A stretch of DNA of 64,000 bases from Streptomyces lincolnensis (GCF_001685355.1 NZ_CP016438.1:3906001-3970000); one strand, 5' to 3'; counted from the stretch's first letter, positions 31,062 through 40,714 are shown. Notes: generated by a model not told the origin, from the sequence alone. Made by a program: numbers and translations.

Positions 31062-32498
31062 TCAGCCGGCCTTCTCGAACTCCGCGTCGCGGCGCTCGGC
31101 GATCCGCGGGTTGCGGCTCTTGAGCACGGCCCAGCCGATGCCCAGGGCGACGGCCCAGCCGACCGCGACGTACAGGCAGACCCGCGCGTCCTTGTCATAC
31201 GCGATCATGCAGGTCACGCCGATGAGGAAGAGGAGCGCGACCCAGCTGAAGAGCGCGCCGCCGGGGGCGGGGAAGGACGAGGCGCGCAGCCGGCCCGCGT
31301 CGACCGCGGCGCGGTAGCGGATGTGGCTGACGAGGATCATCATCCAGGTCCAGATGCCGGCTGCGGTGGCGACGGAGGTGACGTAGAGGAACGCCTTCTC
31401 CGGGACGACGTAGTTCAGGACGACGCCGATGCCCATGAGGGCCACGGAGACCGTGATGCCGACGGCGGGCGTCTTGCGGGCGTTGAGCTTGCCGAAGGCC
31501 TGCGGCGCCTCGCTGTTGGAGGCCAGGTCGCGCAGCATGCGGCCGGTGGAGTACATGCCCGAGTTGCAGGACGACAGGGCCGCGGTGAGCACCACGAAGT
31601 TGACGATGCCCGCGGCGAGCGGGATGCCGATCTCGCCGAAGGCGTGGACGAACGGGCTCTCGCCGGCGGAGAACTCGGTCCACTTGACGACGGAGAGGAT
31701 CACCAGCAGAGCGCCGACGTAGAAGACGATGATGCGCCAGGGCAGGGTGTTGATGGCCTTGGGCAGGGTCTTCTCAGGATTCTCGGACTCGCCCGCGGTG
31801 ACGCCGACGAGCTCGACGGCGAGGTAGGCGAACATGACGCCCTGGAGGGTCATCAGGCTGGAGCCGATGCCGTTGGGGAAGAAGCCGTCGTGCGACCAGA
31901 GGTTGGAGACGGTGGCCGTGTCACCGGCGTCGGAGAAGCCGAGGGTGAGCACGCCGAGGCCGATGACGATCATGCCGATGATGGCCGTGACCTTGATCAT
32001 CGAGAACCAGAACTCGACCTCGCCGAAGATCTTGACGGAGATCAGGTTGACGCCGAAGAGCACCACCAGGAACACCAGGGCGCTGACCCACTGCGGGATC
32101 TCCGGGAACCAGAAGTGGATGTAGATGGCGGCGGCCGTGAGCTCGGCCATGCCGGTGACCACCCACATGAGCCAGTACGTCCAGCCCGTGACGAACCCGA
32201 AGAACGGGCCGAGGAACTCGCGGGCGTACTCGGCGAAGGAGCCGGAGACGGGCCGGTAGAGGAGCAGTTCGCCCAGCGCCCGCATGATGAAGAAGATGAC
32301 GACGCCCGCGAGGGCGTACATGAGGATGATACTGGGGCCGGCCTTGGCGATGTTCGCTCCGGCACCCATGAACAGGCCGACGCCGATCGCGCCGCCGATC
32401 GCGATCATCTGGACCTGGCGGCTGCCGAGGCCGCGTTCGTATCCCTCTTCGGAGGTGTTCTCGGAGGTGTTCTCCGTGTCGACCTGAGCTGAGGTCAT
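31062..32498 (-). CDS. Amino acid permease (APC superfamily)
   Basis: 478 residues, 12 predicted helices. 'RQVQMIAIGGAIGVGLFMGAGANIAKAGPSI' is the APC/AAT helix 1 substrate loop, with 'GELLLYRPVSGSFAEYAREFLG', 'GWTYWLMWVVTGMAELTAAAIYIHFW' and 'ESENPEKTLPKAINTLPWRI' typical of the CycA/GabP/AnsP group. It imports an amino acid with H+; the specific one (Ala/Gly/Ser, GABA or Asn) cannot be assigned. ATG at 32498 follows AAAGG by about 9 nt. A GC-rich 340-bp leader region upstream contains several hairpins. Confidence 0.92.
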   Translation of the reverse strand: MTSAQVDTENTSENTSEEGYERGLGSRQVQMIAIGGAIGVGLFMGAGANIAKAGPSIILMYALAGVVIFFIMRALGELLLYRPVSGSFAEYAREFLGPFFGFVTGWTYWLMWVVTGMAELTAAAIYIHFWFPEIPQWVSALVFLVVLFGVNLISVKIFGEVEFWFSMIKVTAIIGMIVIGLGVLTLGFSDAGDTATVSNLWSHDGFFPNGIGSSLMTLQGVMFAYLAVELVGVTAGESENPEKTLPKAINTLPWRIIVFYVGALLVILSVVKWTEFSAGESPFVHAFGEIGIPLAAGIVNFVVLTAALSSCNSGMYSTGRMLRDLASNSEAPQAFGKLNARKTPAVGITVSVALMGIGVVLNYVVPEKAFLYVTSVATAAGIWTWMMILVSHIRYRAAVDAGRLRASSFPAPGGALFSWVALLFLIGVTCMIAYDKDARVCLYVAVGWAVALGIGWAVLKSRNPRIAERRDAEFEKAG

Positions 32499-32839
32499 GT
32501 GGTGGTGCGCCCTTTCTCCATACCGACCGGGCCTTCGTCGGCCACGGATCGGTTTTCGATCCCCCCGGACTGATGGAGTGGTGCCTGGCCGGCGATCAAC
32601 CGGCTCGGTGGCGCACCCGGCCGAACATTCGGGTGGTGTTCGCCGGGCGGTCGTGAAGATTTATCACGGCCGCAACGGAGATCACCTGTGCGGCATGTGA
32701 TGCGCGACACAGGGAGAAGGGGACAAAAGCCGCTCGGAGGGGGCATAGGCGGCCGACGCGGTGACGTGATCGTTATCCGGATTTGAGCGTCCGCTGAGCG
32801 AACACACAACCGTCACAATTCACAGAAACTCATGGAAAC
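32499..32839. other. Gap upstream of the amino-acid permease
   Basis: No credible gene. On the minus strand it is the permease promoter/leader region: an AT-rich patch (32655-32672), hairpins CGTGA/TCACG around it, and GGATCG/CGATCC at 32546-32562. At its left border the 10-bp unit GAAACTCATG is tandemly duplicated (32825-32844), at the DUF2017 stop. No known riboswitch was recognised. Confidence 0.5.
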
Positions 32840-33442
32840 TCATGGAAGAAGTGTGGAAACCAGGGTCTCCTGGAGCCCGCCCAGCCACAGATACGCCATC
32901 ACCATCGGCTTGCGCGGGTCCTCGTCCGGGAGGCGGTAGAGGAGGTCGGTGTCCTCCTCGTCGGTGATCTCCAGCCGCGAACCGATCGCGAGGCGCAGGT
33001 CGTTGAGGGAGTTCAGCCACTGCTTGGACTCGCCGGGCGACAGTTTCAGGACCGCCCCGCCGTCGCCGGCGGAGCGCAGCGCGTCCAGGGAGCGGATCAC
33101 CGCGAGGGCGTTGTCGCGCTTGCCGGCCCGCAGGTCGTTCTCGGTGTAGCGGCGGAACTCCGAGGAGTAGGCGCGCTGCTCCTCGGCCTCCTTCGCCTCC
33201 GGGGTGCCCTCGGGGTCGCTGTAGGCGTCCGGGAAGAGCCTTCTGAGCACCGGGTCGGAGGGCGGCTCGCTCGGACCGTCGGCGAACAGCTCGGCCAGCG
33301 GGTCGTCGGGGGCGTCCTCGGCGGGACCGGGCCCGATGAGCTCCAGGAGCTGGACGGCCAGCGACCGGATGATGGAGATCTCGACGTCGTCGAGGGCGAC
33401 GGCCGCGCCGCCGCCGGGGAGCGGTTCGAAGGTTCCTGGCAT
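32840..33442 (-). CDS. DUF2017 protein, partner of clpS
   Basis: 200 residues. 'DDVEISIIRSLAVQLLELIG', 'DPVLRRLFPDAYSDP', 'EFRRYTENDLRAGKRDNALAVIRSLD' and 'GSRLEITDEEDTDLLYRLPDEDPRKPMVMAYLWLGGLQETLV' define the actinobacterial DUF2017 family, nearly always found just after clpS. Function is unproven; a link to ClpS-dependent proteolysis is an inference from neighbourhood. It begins 26 bp after the clpS stop; no strong Shine-Dalgarno is seen before 33442. Confidence 0.9.
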   Translation of the reverse strand: MPGTFEPLPGGGAAVALDDVEISIIRSLAVQLLELIGPGPAEDAPDDPLAELFADGPSEPPSDPVLRRLFPDAYSDPEGTPEAKEAEEQRAYSSEFRRYTENDLRAGKRDNALAVIRSLDALRSAGDGGAVLKLSPGESKQWLNSLNDLRLAIGSRLEITDEEDTDLLYRLPDEDPRKPMVMAYLWLGGLQETLVSTLLP

Positions 33443-33468
33443 GGAGGCGATTCGCTACTTCCGACCGG

Positions 33469-33786
33469 TTACTTGCGGTCCTGCTGGAGGGTGGCCCACA
33501 GACCGTAGCCGTGCATGGCCTGCACGTCGCGTTCCATCTCCTCGCGACTGCCGCTGGAGACGACCGCCCGGCCCTTGTGGTGGACATCGAGCATGAGCTT
33601 GGTGGCCTTGTCCTTGGAGTAGCCGAAGTACGTCTGGAAGACGTACGTCACATAGCTCATCAGGTTGACCGGGTCGTTGTGGACGATCGTGACCCAGGGG
33701 ACGTCCGGCTCGGGGACGGCGAAGACCTCTTCCGCCGACTCGGTGCGTTCGATCTCTACGGGAGCGGGTGACGTCACACGGCCCAT
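33469..33786 (-). CDS. clpS: ATP-dependent Clp protease adapter ClpS
   Basis: 105 residues. '[29 protein letters not shown]' with the N-D pair that grips N-degron residues, '[17 protein letters not shown]' and '[25 protein letters not shown]' are full ClpS signatures. ClpS delivers N-end-rule substrates to the ClpAP/ClpC unfoldase. ATG at 33786 is used; a GTG three codons later is possible. Divergent from pncB with 138 bp between, a conserved actinobacterial arrangement (pncB / clpS-DUF2017). Confidence 0.95.
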   Translation of the reverse strand: MGRVTSPAPVEIERTESAEEVFAVPEPDVPWVTIVHNDPVNLMSYVTYVFQTYFGYSKDKATKLMLDVHHKGRAVVSSGSREEMERDVQAMHGYGLWATLQQDRK

Positions 33787-33924
33787 GCTGCCACGCTCTC
33801 CACAAATCGTCACACTGACGCGAAGTGGGGTAGCATCTGTTGCCATGCTGCACACACCGGGGGACAGCCCCCGGACCCCCGGCCGACCTGGGGGACCCGG
33901 AGATTCACGGCTAGGAGAGCTTTC

Positions 33925-35271
33925 GTGGACGTAGCGGACCTTGGCCTGCCGGTGGACGTTCCCTCGACGGCGCTCTTCACGGACCAGTACGAGCTCACGA
34001 TGCTTCGGGCCGCCCTGAAGGCGGGCACGGCCGAGCGGCGCAGCGTGTTCGAGGTCTTCACACGACGGTTGCCGGACGGGCGCCGTTACGGCGTGGTCGC
34101 GGGCACCGGACGCGTCCTGGACGCGGTCGAGAACTTCCGCTTCGACGCGGACGTCATCGGCTTCCTGCGCGAGCGGCAGATCGTCGACGAGGAGACCCTG
34201 GACTGGCTCGCCGGCTACCGCTTCTCCGGCGACATCTGGGGCTATCCCGAGGGCGAGGTGTACTTCCCGGGCTCGCCGATCATGCGGGTCGAGGGCTCCT
34301 TCGCCGAGTGCGTGCTGCTGGAGACCGTCATCCTGTCGATCCTCAACCACGACTCGGCGATCGCCGCGGCCGCCTCCCGGATGGCCTCCGCCGCGGGCGG
34401 GCGGCCCCTGATCGAGATGGGCGCCCGCCGCACCCACGAGCTGGCCGCGGTCGCCGCGGCGCGCGCCGCGTACGTCGGCGGCTTCACCACCACCTCCGAT
34501 CTGGCGGCCGGATTCCGCTACGGCATTCCGACCGTCGGTACCTCCGCCCACGCCTTCACCCTGCTCCACGACCACGAGCGGGACGCCTTCCAGGCCCAGG
34601 TGGACTCGCTGGGCCGGGGCACCACCCTGCTCGTCGACACCTACGACGTCGCCGAGGCCGTCCGGACGGCCGTGGAGGTCGCCGGGCCCGAGCTGGGCGC
34701 GGTGCGCATCGACTCCGGCGACCTGCTGCTGGTCGCCCATCGGGTACGGCAGCAGCTGGACGAGCTGGGGGCGACGGACACGCGGATCATCGTCACCTCG
34801 GACCTGGACGAGTACGCGATCGCCTCGCTGGCGGCGGCGCCCGTGGACGCGTACGGCGTCGGCACCCAGCTGGTGACGGGGTCCGGGCACCCGACGGCGT
34901 CGATGGTCTACAAGCTGGTCGCCCGGGCCGAGACGGCGGACCCCAAGGCCCCGCTGGTGCCGGTGGCGAAGAAGTCCTCCGGCGGCAAGACCTCGGTCGG
35001 CGGCCGCAAGTGGGCGGCGCGGCGGGTCGACGAGGACGGGATCGCGCAGACGGAGGTCGTGGGCACCGGGATCGTGCCGGGTGAGCTGGCCGACCGGCAG
35101 CTGCTGGTGGAGCTCGTCAAGGGCGGCGAGGTCGTCGCGCGGGAGCCGCTGGACGTCGTCCGCGAGCGGCATGCGGCCGCGCGGGGGAACCTGCCGCTGT
35201 CGGCGACGCAGCTGTCGCGCGGCGAACCGGTCATTCCGACGGAGTACGTCCAGGGCCGGTCGGGTAGCTAG
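33925..35271 (+). CDS. pncB: Nicotinate phosphoribosyltransferase
   Basis: 448 residues. '[37 protein letters not shown]', '[21 protein letters not shown]', '[48 protein letters not shown]', 'RIDSGDL' and '[10 protein letters not shown]' are family motifs. It converts nicotinate and PRPP to nicotinate mononucleotide in the NAD salvage pathway; pncA just downstream supplies nicotinate. GTG at 33925 has AGGAG 7 nt upstream. A possible promoter is TCGTCA (33807) and TAGCAT (33831) with an 18-bp spacer, giving a 5' leader of about 80 nt. Confidence 0.96.
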   Translation: MDVADLGLPVDVPSTALFTDQYELTMLRAALKAGTAERRSVFEVFTRRLPDGRRYGVVAGTGRVLDAVENFRFDADVIGFLRERQIVDEETLDWLAGYRFSGDIWGYPEGEVYFPGSPIMRVEGSFAECVLLETVILSILNHDSAIAAAASRMASAAGGRPLIEMGARRTHELAAVAAARAAYVGGFTTTSDLAAGFRYGIPTVGTSAHAFTLLHDHERDAFQAQVDSLGRGTTLLVDTYDVAEAVRTAVEVAGPELGAVRIDSGDLLLVAHRVRQQLDELGATDTRIIVTSDLDEYAIASLAAAPVDAYGVGTQLVTGSGHPTASMVYKLVARAETADPKAPLVPVAKKSSGGKTSVGGRKWAARRVDEDGIAQTEVVGTGIVPGELADRQLLVELVKGGEVVAREPLDVVRERHAAARGNLPLSATQLSRGEPVIPTEYVQGRSGS

Positions 35272-35408
35272 AGTGCGCCCGCTTTTACGCCCCTCGATGC
35301 CCCCTCCCGCCCTGCCCCTTCAGTCCGTAGGCTCGGAAGTTCACCGGCCGGGCACCCGCTCCTCGCACTCCTGCTCTCCCCGACCCACATAGTCGAAGGA
35401 CACCGACC

Positions 35409-35996
35409 ATGCGCCGCGCCTTGATCGTCGTTGACGTGCAGAACGATTTCTGCGAGGGGGGCAGTCTCGCGGTGGCCGGGGGTGCCGATGTGGCCGCCGC
35501 CGTCACCGAGCTGATCGGGCAGGCGGCGGGTTCCGGCTATCAGCACGTGGTGGCCACCCGCGACCACCACGTCGCGCCCGGGGGCCACTTCGCCGACAAC
35601 CCCGACTTCGTCCACTCCTGGCCCGCGCACTGCGTCGCCGGGACCGAGGGGGTCGGCTTCCACCCGAACTTCGCTCCCGCGGTCGCCTCCGGCGCGGTCG
35701 ACGCCGTCTTCGACAAGGGGGCGTACGCGGCGGCGTACAGCGGCTTCGAGGGCGCCGACGAGAACGGCGTACCGCTGGCCGACTGGCTGCGGGCCCGCGA
35801 GGTCGCCGAGGTCGACGTGGTCGGCATCGCCACGGACCACTGCGTGCGCGCCACCGCCCTGGACGCCGCCCGTGAGGGTTTCCGCACCCAGGTCCTCCTC
35901 GACCTCACGGCCGGCGTCTCCGAGGAGACCACCGACCGCGCCCTGGAGGAGCTACGAGCAGCGGGCGTGGAACTGACCGGCAAGCCGGTCGTGTAG
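35409..35996 (+). CDS. pncA: Nicotinamidase / isochorismatase family (PncA)
   Basis: 195 residues. Catalytic triad D9 ('IVVDVQNDF'), K103 ('FDKGAYAAAYSGF') and C145 ('GIATDHCVRATALDA'), plus metal ligands in 'RDHHVAPGGHF', fit nicotinamidase. It hydrolyses nicotinamide to nicotinate and ammonia, feeding pncB. ATG at 35409 follows GAAGGA. The 137-bp gap after pncB contains no clear terminator, so co-transcription is possible. Confidence 0.94.
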   Translation: MRRALIVVDVQNDFCEGGSLAVAGGADVAAAVTELIGQAAGSGYQHVVATRDHHVAPGGHFADNPDFVHSWPAHCVAGTEGVGFHPNFAPAVASGAVDAVFDKGAYAAAYSGFEGADENGVPLADWLRAREVAEVDVVGIATDHCVRATALDAAREGFRTQVLLDLTAGVSEETTDRALEELRAAGVELTGKPVV

Positions 35997-36531
35997 GTCG
36001 ACTGGCCGGAGCCCAGGGGTCTCGCTGGGCTCCCCTGGCGGCTGGGCCGGGCGCGCCCCTGGGGCTACGCCGGATCCGACCCGACGGCTTTCGCCGCATG
36101 CGGGCCCGGCAGCGCCTCGCGGGCTGCCGCCCGGTCGGCACCGCCGGAATACGCCGTCACGGCTGAGCGCCGTCGCGGCGGAGAAGAGACGGCCGGAGAA
36201 AGAGCGAGCCGGATCCGCAAGCGCGCCCCCACGCTCCGGGGGCTCTGCCGAGGCCCGGCCCGGAGCCCGACGACTGCGCCAGTGCGGCCCGGCAGCGCCT
36301 CGCGGGCTGCCGCCCGGTCGGCACCGCCGGAATACGCCGTCGCGGCGGGGAAGAGACGGCCGGAGAAAGAGCGAGCCGGATCCCCAAGCGCGCCCTTACG
36401 CTCCGGGGGCGGCCGGGACCTGGGCCAGAGCCCGGGGACTACGCCGGTGCGACCCGGCAGCGCCTCGCGCCCCGGCCCCCACCGGCATCACCCCGCCCCG
36501 AACCCCACCACCGCAGCCCCAGACCCCCCGC
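35997..36531. repeat. Noncoding gap with a 183-bp tandem repeat
   Basis: No gene. A block beginning CCCGGCAGCGCCTCGC occurs at 36105, 36288 and (truncated) 36453. The first two copies are about 90 percent alike over 183 bp and contain CGCCGGAATACGCCGTC and GACGGCCGGAGAAAGAGCG. Confidence 0.75.
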
Positions 36532-36870
36532 TCACGCCGGTGTCGTAGGCCGTCTCAGGAGCGCTCTGATCGGGTGCCAGAGTTCTTGGACCAGGTCGGG
36601 GGCGACACCGTTGTCGGGGGCTGTGCGCCATATGAGGCCGTCGGGGTGGTGGAGGACGGCGGTGATTTCGTCGGGGGTGGGTGGGGCGGCGTTGCCGCGT
36701 AGGTAGACGGCTCGCATGCCGTGGTTGCGCAGCCTGGTCAGGGCGCGGGCGCGGTTGCGGGCGTGGACGAGGACGCGGACGCAGCCCACGCCGTGGGCGG
36801 TGGGGCTGGGCAGGTTCAGCGCCACCACGACGCTGCCGGTCGGCAGCTTGCAGAAACCTCCTGCGGCCAT
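36532..36870 (-). CDS. Hypothetical protein, unrecognised
   Basis: 112 residues with good GC3 codon bias. I recognise no family. It starts with a strand-like 'GSVVVALNLP', has 'RVLVHARNRARALTRLRNHGMRAVYLRG' (basic helix) and 'DEITAVLHHPDGLIWR', ending in a basic 'IRALLRRPTTPA'. No signal peptide or membrane helix. The ATG at 36870 is weakly supported: GGGGGTG lies about 8 nt upstream. It stands alone between the repeat block and the M6 protease gene, same strand as the latter, about 130 bp downstream of its terminator. Confidence 0.55.
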   Translation of the reverse strand: MAAGGFCKLPTGSVVVALNLPSPTAHGVGCVRVLVHARNRARALTRLRNHGMRAVYLRGNAAPPTPDEITAVLHHPDGLIWRTAPDNGVAPDLVQELWHPIRALLRRPTTPA

Positions 36871-36943
36871 GCGGTCACACCCCCGTGCGATTCGATGTCG
36901 ATACCGGTGTCAATAAGCGAGGCACAGGACGCACCTAAACACG

Positions 36944-36977
36944 ATCGGCGGCGACCCGCCAGGGGGTCACCGCCGAT
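36944..36977 (-). terminator. Hairpin terminator of the M6 protease gene
   Basis: ATCGGCGG/CCGCCGAT then one mismatch and GACCC/GGGTC; on the minus strand followed by CGTGTTTAGG. Confidence 0.65.
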
Positions 36978-37003
36978 ACGTCTCTGACCTGCGAATATGC
37001 GAA

Positions 37004-39355
37004 CTACTTCGCTGATGGGCCTACCTGGAGCGTGATCGTCGCGCCATTCAGCGGCTCCTTGACGATCTTGATCCGGGTATTGGTGTCAGTGATCTTGACG
37101 CCCGCGCGCGGGTTGGACTCGTCGTAGTACGTCGACTTCCCGTCGTCGAAGACCGGGACCCCGGGACGGGACTTGATCTTCGTCGCGACATCCGCGTTGT
37201 GGAGCGTGATCGCGTCCGTCGGGTACCAGCTGAAGGGCGAGTCGAAGGACTGGATGCGGTTGCGCATCAGCGTCCCGTTGGACCACTTCAGCGGCGTCGG
37301 GTGGGCATCGACCGGGAGGATCAGGCCCTCGCCGGGGTGCTGGCTGGTGTTGTCGTCGAGGTGGGAGGTGTCCCACTTCCAGATCAACAGGCCGTTCTGG
37401 TAGGCGTAGTGCTCCACCCACTGCGGACGGGTCGTGGAGAAGCCGTAGTTGTACGGGCCGACCTTGAGGACCTTGTCGTACGACACGTACTGGCGGTTCT
37501 CGGCGATGTAGTACTGCGCGTAGTCACCGGTGAAGGACGCCCCGATGCGGGAGAAGCCCTTGGCGGTCCAGGCCGCGTCCGCGGACTCGGCGTCGTCGGA
37601 GAAGAGCGTGGCCCCGTCCGCGGTCACCGTGATCCCGTCGGCCGTGAAGCCCTTCAACACCGTGCCGCCGTCGGTCTGGTAGCGGAAGCGCAGGCTGATC
37701 TTCTGGCCCGCGTAGGCGTCCAGCGGGAACGTCAGCTTCTGGTGGGCCTCGACCGACCCGGTGAGGGCGGGCTTGTCGCCGCCGTCGCGCGGGATGGCGG
37801 TGCCGTCGGCCAGGGTGCCGTCCACCGGCTTCCAGTTGGTGCCGTCGGTGGAGACCTCGGTGTAGAGGTGGTCGTAGTCCTTCTCGATGTCCCACCAGGC
37901 GTCGAGCGTCAACGCGGCCGAGCTCTTGCCGGTCAGGTCGACCGAACGGGACAGCGTGTTGCGCAGGTCGTTGCCGCGCCCGCTCCACCACTGCGTGGCA
38001 CCCTGCGCCGGAGCGACCACGTCGAGAGTGGCCCTCTTGTCGGGCAACTGCACGACAAGGGCCTGCGGGTTCTTGGTGTTGTACGCCTGGACGCCCAGCT
38101 TGTGGGTCGACCTCGTGCCCGCCTTGGCCACGTCGTAGTCGAGCCAGCCCAGTTGCAGCTTGTCCCAGGCGTTCATGTCGCCGGGCAGGTCGCCGATGGA
38201 GTCCTTGCCGGTACCGAGCCAGGACCCGGAGGACATCAGCGTCCAGAAGCCGGTGGAGTTCTCGCCGCCCGCGGTGTCGTACTCGTCGGGCAGACCGAGG
38301 TCGTGGCCGTACTCGTGGGCGAAGACGCCGAGTCCGCCGTTCTCCGGCTGGATGGTGTAGTCGCCGACCCAGATGCCGGTGTCGCCGATCTGGGCGCCGC
38401 CGAGCTTGTTGGTGTCCGGGCCGGTGTTCCCGGCGTCGGTGCCGAAGGCGTACCAGCGGTGGGCCCAGATCGCGTCCTCGCCCTGGGCACCGCCGCCGGC
38501 GGACTCGTCCTCACCGGCGTGCACGATCTGGAAGTGGTCGATGTAGCCGTCGGACTCGTTGAAGTCGCCGTCGCTGTCGAAGTCGTAGCGGTCCCACCGG
38601 TCGAACTCGGCGAGCTCCGCCCTGATCTCGGCGGCGCTGTCCCCGGCGGCCTCGCGCTCGGCGACCCAGGCGTTGACGCCGTCCTGCACCGCGTACCAGG
38701 CGCAGTTGTCGGGGTCGCACTTGTTGGAGCCGTAACGGGCCTCGTTGTAGGGGACCTTGACCCAGTCGGTGACGTCGCCCTCGACCGAGTAGCGGCCCGA
38801 GGACTGCTTCTCGTAGTACTTCTTCAGCGACTCGACACCCTTGCCGGTGCCGAAGTACAGGTCCTGGTAGTGCTTGCGGTTGTAGTCCGCCTGCCAGGCC
38901 GTGCTGTTGTTCACCGCGCGGTCCGGCTGCGCGATCCGATTGTGGAGCGGGCCGGGCGTGCCGCCGTAGCGGGGGTCGACCTGGTCGCCGAACTCGACCA
39001 GGATCGTGAAGATCCTGTCGGTCTTCTCGCGGCCGAGCTCGACGTACTTGTCCTTGCCCTTGGCGCCCTTGAGCTCGACGACCTTGGAGCCGTCACGGTT
39101 CTGGACCGTGGCGGCGCCGGATATGACCTGGTCGAGCGCTTCCTGGCGCTGCGCCGCCCGGGTCTGGGACAGCGGGCCGTCGAAGTCGTGCTTCCTGCTC
39201 TGGGCCGGCTGCGGGTCGTGCCGGTCCGTGGCCGTGGTCTCCCCGGCCGGGTCGTCCGCGGCCTGCGCCACGGCGAACGTCGAGAACGTCACCGAGGCCG
39301 CCGCGAGGGCGACGACCGTCGAGGCCGCTCTGAACGTCCAGGATCTGCTGGTCAC
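37004..39355 (-). CDS. Secreted M6 metalloprotease (immune inhibitor A type)
   Basis: 783 residues with a Sec signal peptide ('RAASTVVALAAASVTFSTFAVAQA'). The prodomain-like start is followed by the M6 catalytic domain with H347-E-Y-G-H351 in 'FAHEYGHDLGLPDEYD' and a Met-turn-like 'FWTLMSSGSW'. Downstream, a beta-rich domain ('TLDAWWDIEKDYDHLYTEVS') is a MAM/jelly-roll-like accessory module as seen in InhA. Calcium-like loop 'DFDSDGDFNESDGYID'. Family members degrade extracellular proteins. GTG at 39355 has GGGGAGG 6 nt upstream. A 24-bp palindromic operator lies 45 bp upstream. Confidence 0.93.
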   Translation of the reverse strand: MTSRSWTFRAASTVVALAAASVTFSTFAVAQAADDPAGETTATDRHDPQPAQSRKHDFDGPLSQTRAAQRQEALDQVISGAATVQNRDGSKVVELKGAKGKDKYVELGREKTDRIFTILVEFGDQVDPRYGGTPGPLHNRIAQPDRAVNNSTAWQADYNRKHYQDLYFGTGKGVESLKKYYEKQSSGRYSVEGDVTDWVKVPYNEARYGSNKCDPDNCAWYAVQDGVNAWVAEREAAGDSAAEIRAELAEFDRWDRYDFDSDGDFNESDGYIDHFQIVHAGEDESAGGGAQGEDAIWAHRWYAFGTDAGNTGPDTNKLGGAQIGDTGIWVGDYTIQPENGGLGVFAHEYGHDLGLPDEYDTAGGENSTGFWTLMSSGSWLGTGKDSIGDLPGDMNAWDKLQLGWLDYDVAKAGTRSTHKLGVQAYNTKNPQALVVQLPDKRATLDVVAPAQGATQWWSGRGNDLRNTLSRSVDLTGKSSAALTLDAWWDIEKDYDHLYTEVSTDGTNWKPVDGTLADGTAIPRDGGDKPALTGSVEAHQKLTFPLDAYAGQKISLRFRYQTDGGTVLKGFTADGITVTADGATLFSDDAESADAAWTAKGFSRIGASFTGDYAQYYIAENRQYVSYDKVLKVGPYNYGFSTTRPQWVEHYAYQNGLLIWKWDTSHLDDNTSQHPGEGLILPVDAHPTPLKWSNGTLMRNRIQSFDSPFSWYPTDAITLHNADVATKIKSRPGVPVFDDGKSTYYDESNPRAGVKITDTNTRIKIVKEPLNGATITLQVGPSAK

Positions 39356-39717
39356 TTGATGCCTCCCCTAACGCGCCCGCCCCTGCGGGTATACGCGTGT
39401 AGTCAAGTGACGACATTTGACTACTGGTTTACGGGAAAAGACAGACCTTGACTTGGACAGAACAACTGCATTATCGGAAGCCGGTGTTCGCATTACGGAC
39501 ACACCGACGGAACCGAACAGGCGCGCACATCTGTCCACGTGTCGGACACCATGACACCGTGCGCCCCCCGTGCTCCGGCACTGTTGGTCAGGTCACGCTT
39601 ACTGTTCGTTCCACTCGGGCATGCAGCCGATTAGAGTCGGTCGGCAGAACGCCCGAAACAGGGCGGAAAGCCAGGCCGACACCCCCGTGGACCCCCACTT
39701 CCGAGGACACGATTGCC
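39356..39717. promoter_or_regulatory. Divergent promoter region with a 24-bp palindromic operator at 39400-39423
   Basis: TAGTCAAGTG-N4-CATTTGACTA (39400-39423) is an inverted repeat of 10 bp arms with one mismatch. On the plus strand, TTGACT (39448) and TATCGG (39472) with an 18-bp spacer form a possible promoter for the small membrane protein, with a long 230-nt leader; no gene is seen in the leader. Confidence 0.5.
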
Positions 39718-40026
39718 ATGCCTCGTCCGACTGTCACGCCTCGTCCGACGGCCGCACAGCTCGCCTATGGTTCATGCACCGTGATCGGCTCGACGTTCGC
39801 CATGCTGCTGCTGTCACAGACGAGTTCGGGCGTGGGGATCGCGGTCATCGCCCTCGCGGCGCTCGCCCTCGGTGTGCTGGTCGCCATGACGGTCCCGGTG
39901 TCCAGGCCACGCGTGGTCGCGGTGAACCGCCCCGCAGCTCCACAGGCCGGACAGACGGTGACGCCCATGCCGGCCTCGGTCGCCGCGGTGACGTCCGAGC
40001 CCGTGCATGAGCGTGCCGCCTCCTGA
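39718..40026 (+). CDS. Small two-helix membrane protein
   Basis: 102 residues. Two hydrophobic helices ('TVIGSTFAMLLLSQ' and 'GVGIAVIALAALALGVLVAMTV') are followed by a Pro/Ala-rich tail. No known domain. The ATG at 39718 has GAGGA about 10 nt upstream. It is divergent from the M6 protease gene and stops 31 bp before the convergent RDD gene. Confidence 0.65.
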   Translation: MPRPTVTPRPTAAQLAYGSCTVIGSTFAMLLLSQTSSGVGIAVIALAALALGVLVAMTVPVSRPRVVAVNRPAAPQAGQTVTPMPASVAAVTSEPVHERAAS

Positions 40027-40057
40027 CCTCACCCGACGATCGGGCGGTGCCCGCACC

Positions 40058-40714
40058 TCAGGTGGTGCTGACCACCACCGTCTTCGCCGCCTTGTCGTGC
40101 AGGCCCTGCTTGTAGGGCTTGTCGAAGTAGCTCCAGCCGCCCGAGATCGCGGTCCAGATGCAGGCGCAGCAGAACGCGAACGGGATCCACAGCACCGCCG
40201 AGCGGATCAGCGTGCTCTGCACGGAGGGCGTGGCGCCGTTGTCCAGGTTGGCGACCCGCATGCCCAGCCACTTCTTGCCGAGCGTCTGCCCCGACTTTGT
40301 GATCATGACGGTGTCGTACGCGATGTAGAGCACGGCGGCGACGAGGGACTGACCGAGCGACTTGCCGTACTCGATGTCGTCGCCGTCCATGTCGTACTCG
40401 TTGACGCCGAAGCCCAGGGTGAGCAGCCAGACCACGACGGCGACGAGGATCATGTCGATGATCCGGGCGAGCGTGCGCCTGCCACTGCCGGCGAGCGGGG
40501 GCATACCCGCGAGCGGATCGCCGGGATACCCGGCACCACCGCCGTACGGGCCGCCACCGCCATAGGGATCACCGCCCTGAGGGGGCGGCGGCTGGTTTCC
40601 GTACGGGGGTTGACCGCCGTACGGCGAGCCCGAGCCCTCGGAGGGCGGGGGCTGCTTCCTGAACGGGTCGTCCTCCGGAGGCTGCCCGGAGCCGGGGGGC
40701 GGTTCACTGCTCAT
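40058..40714 (-). CDS. RDD-family membrane protein
   Basis: 218 residues. A Pro/Gly/Tyr-rich disordered N-terminus (1-75, 'GGDPYGGGGPYGGGAGYPG') precedes an RDD domain with three helices: 'RTLARIIDMILVAVVVWLLTLGFG', 'QSLVAAVLYIAYDTVMITKSGQTLGKKWLGMRV' and 'IRSAVLWIPFAFCCACIWTAISGG'. The R-x-x-D pattern of the first helix and 'GxTLGKxxLGxRV' are diagnostic. RDD proteins are proposed transporters or antiporters; the role here is unknown. ATG at 40714. The next RDD gene upstream ends 89 bp away on the same strand; probably an old duplication. Confidence 0.87.
   Translation of the reverse strand: MSSEPPPGSGQPPEDDPFRKQPPPSEGSGSPYGGQPPYGNQPPPPQGGDPYGGGGPYGGGAGYPGDPLAGMPPLAGSGRRTLARIIDMILVAVVVWLLTLGFGVNEYDMDGDDIEYGKSLGQSLVAAVLYIAYDTVMITKSGQTLGKKWLGMRVANLDNGATPSVQSTLIRSAVLWIPFAFCCACIWTAISGGWSYFDKPYKQGLHDKAAKTVVVSTT

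Noticed and set aside
32499..32839. Riboswitch in the leader of the amino-acid permease
   Set aside because: Several hairpins exist, but no conserved elements of glycine, lysine or other known classes could be aligned.
37199..39451. 750-codon plus-strand open frame opposite the M6 protease
   Set aside because: Val/Gly/Leu-rich shadow, no start signal, opposite a protein with a complete HEXXH domain.
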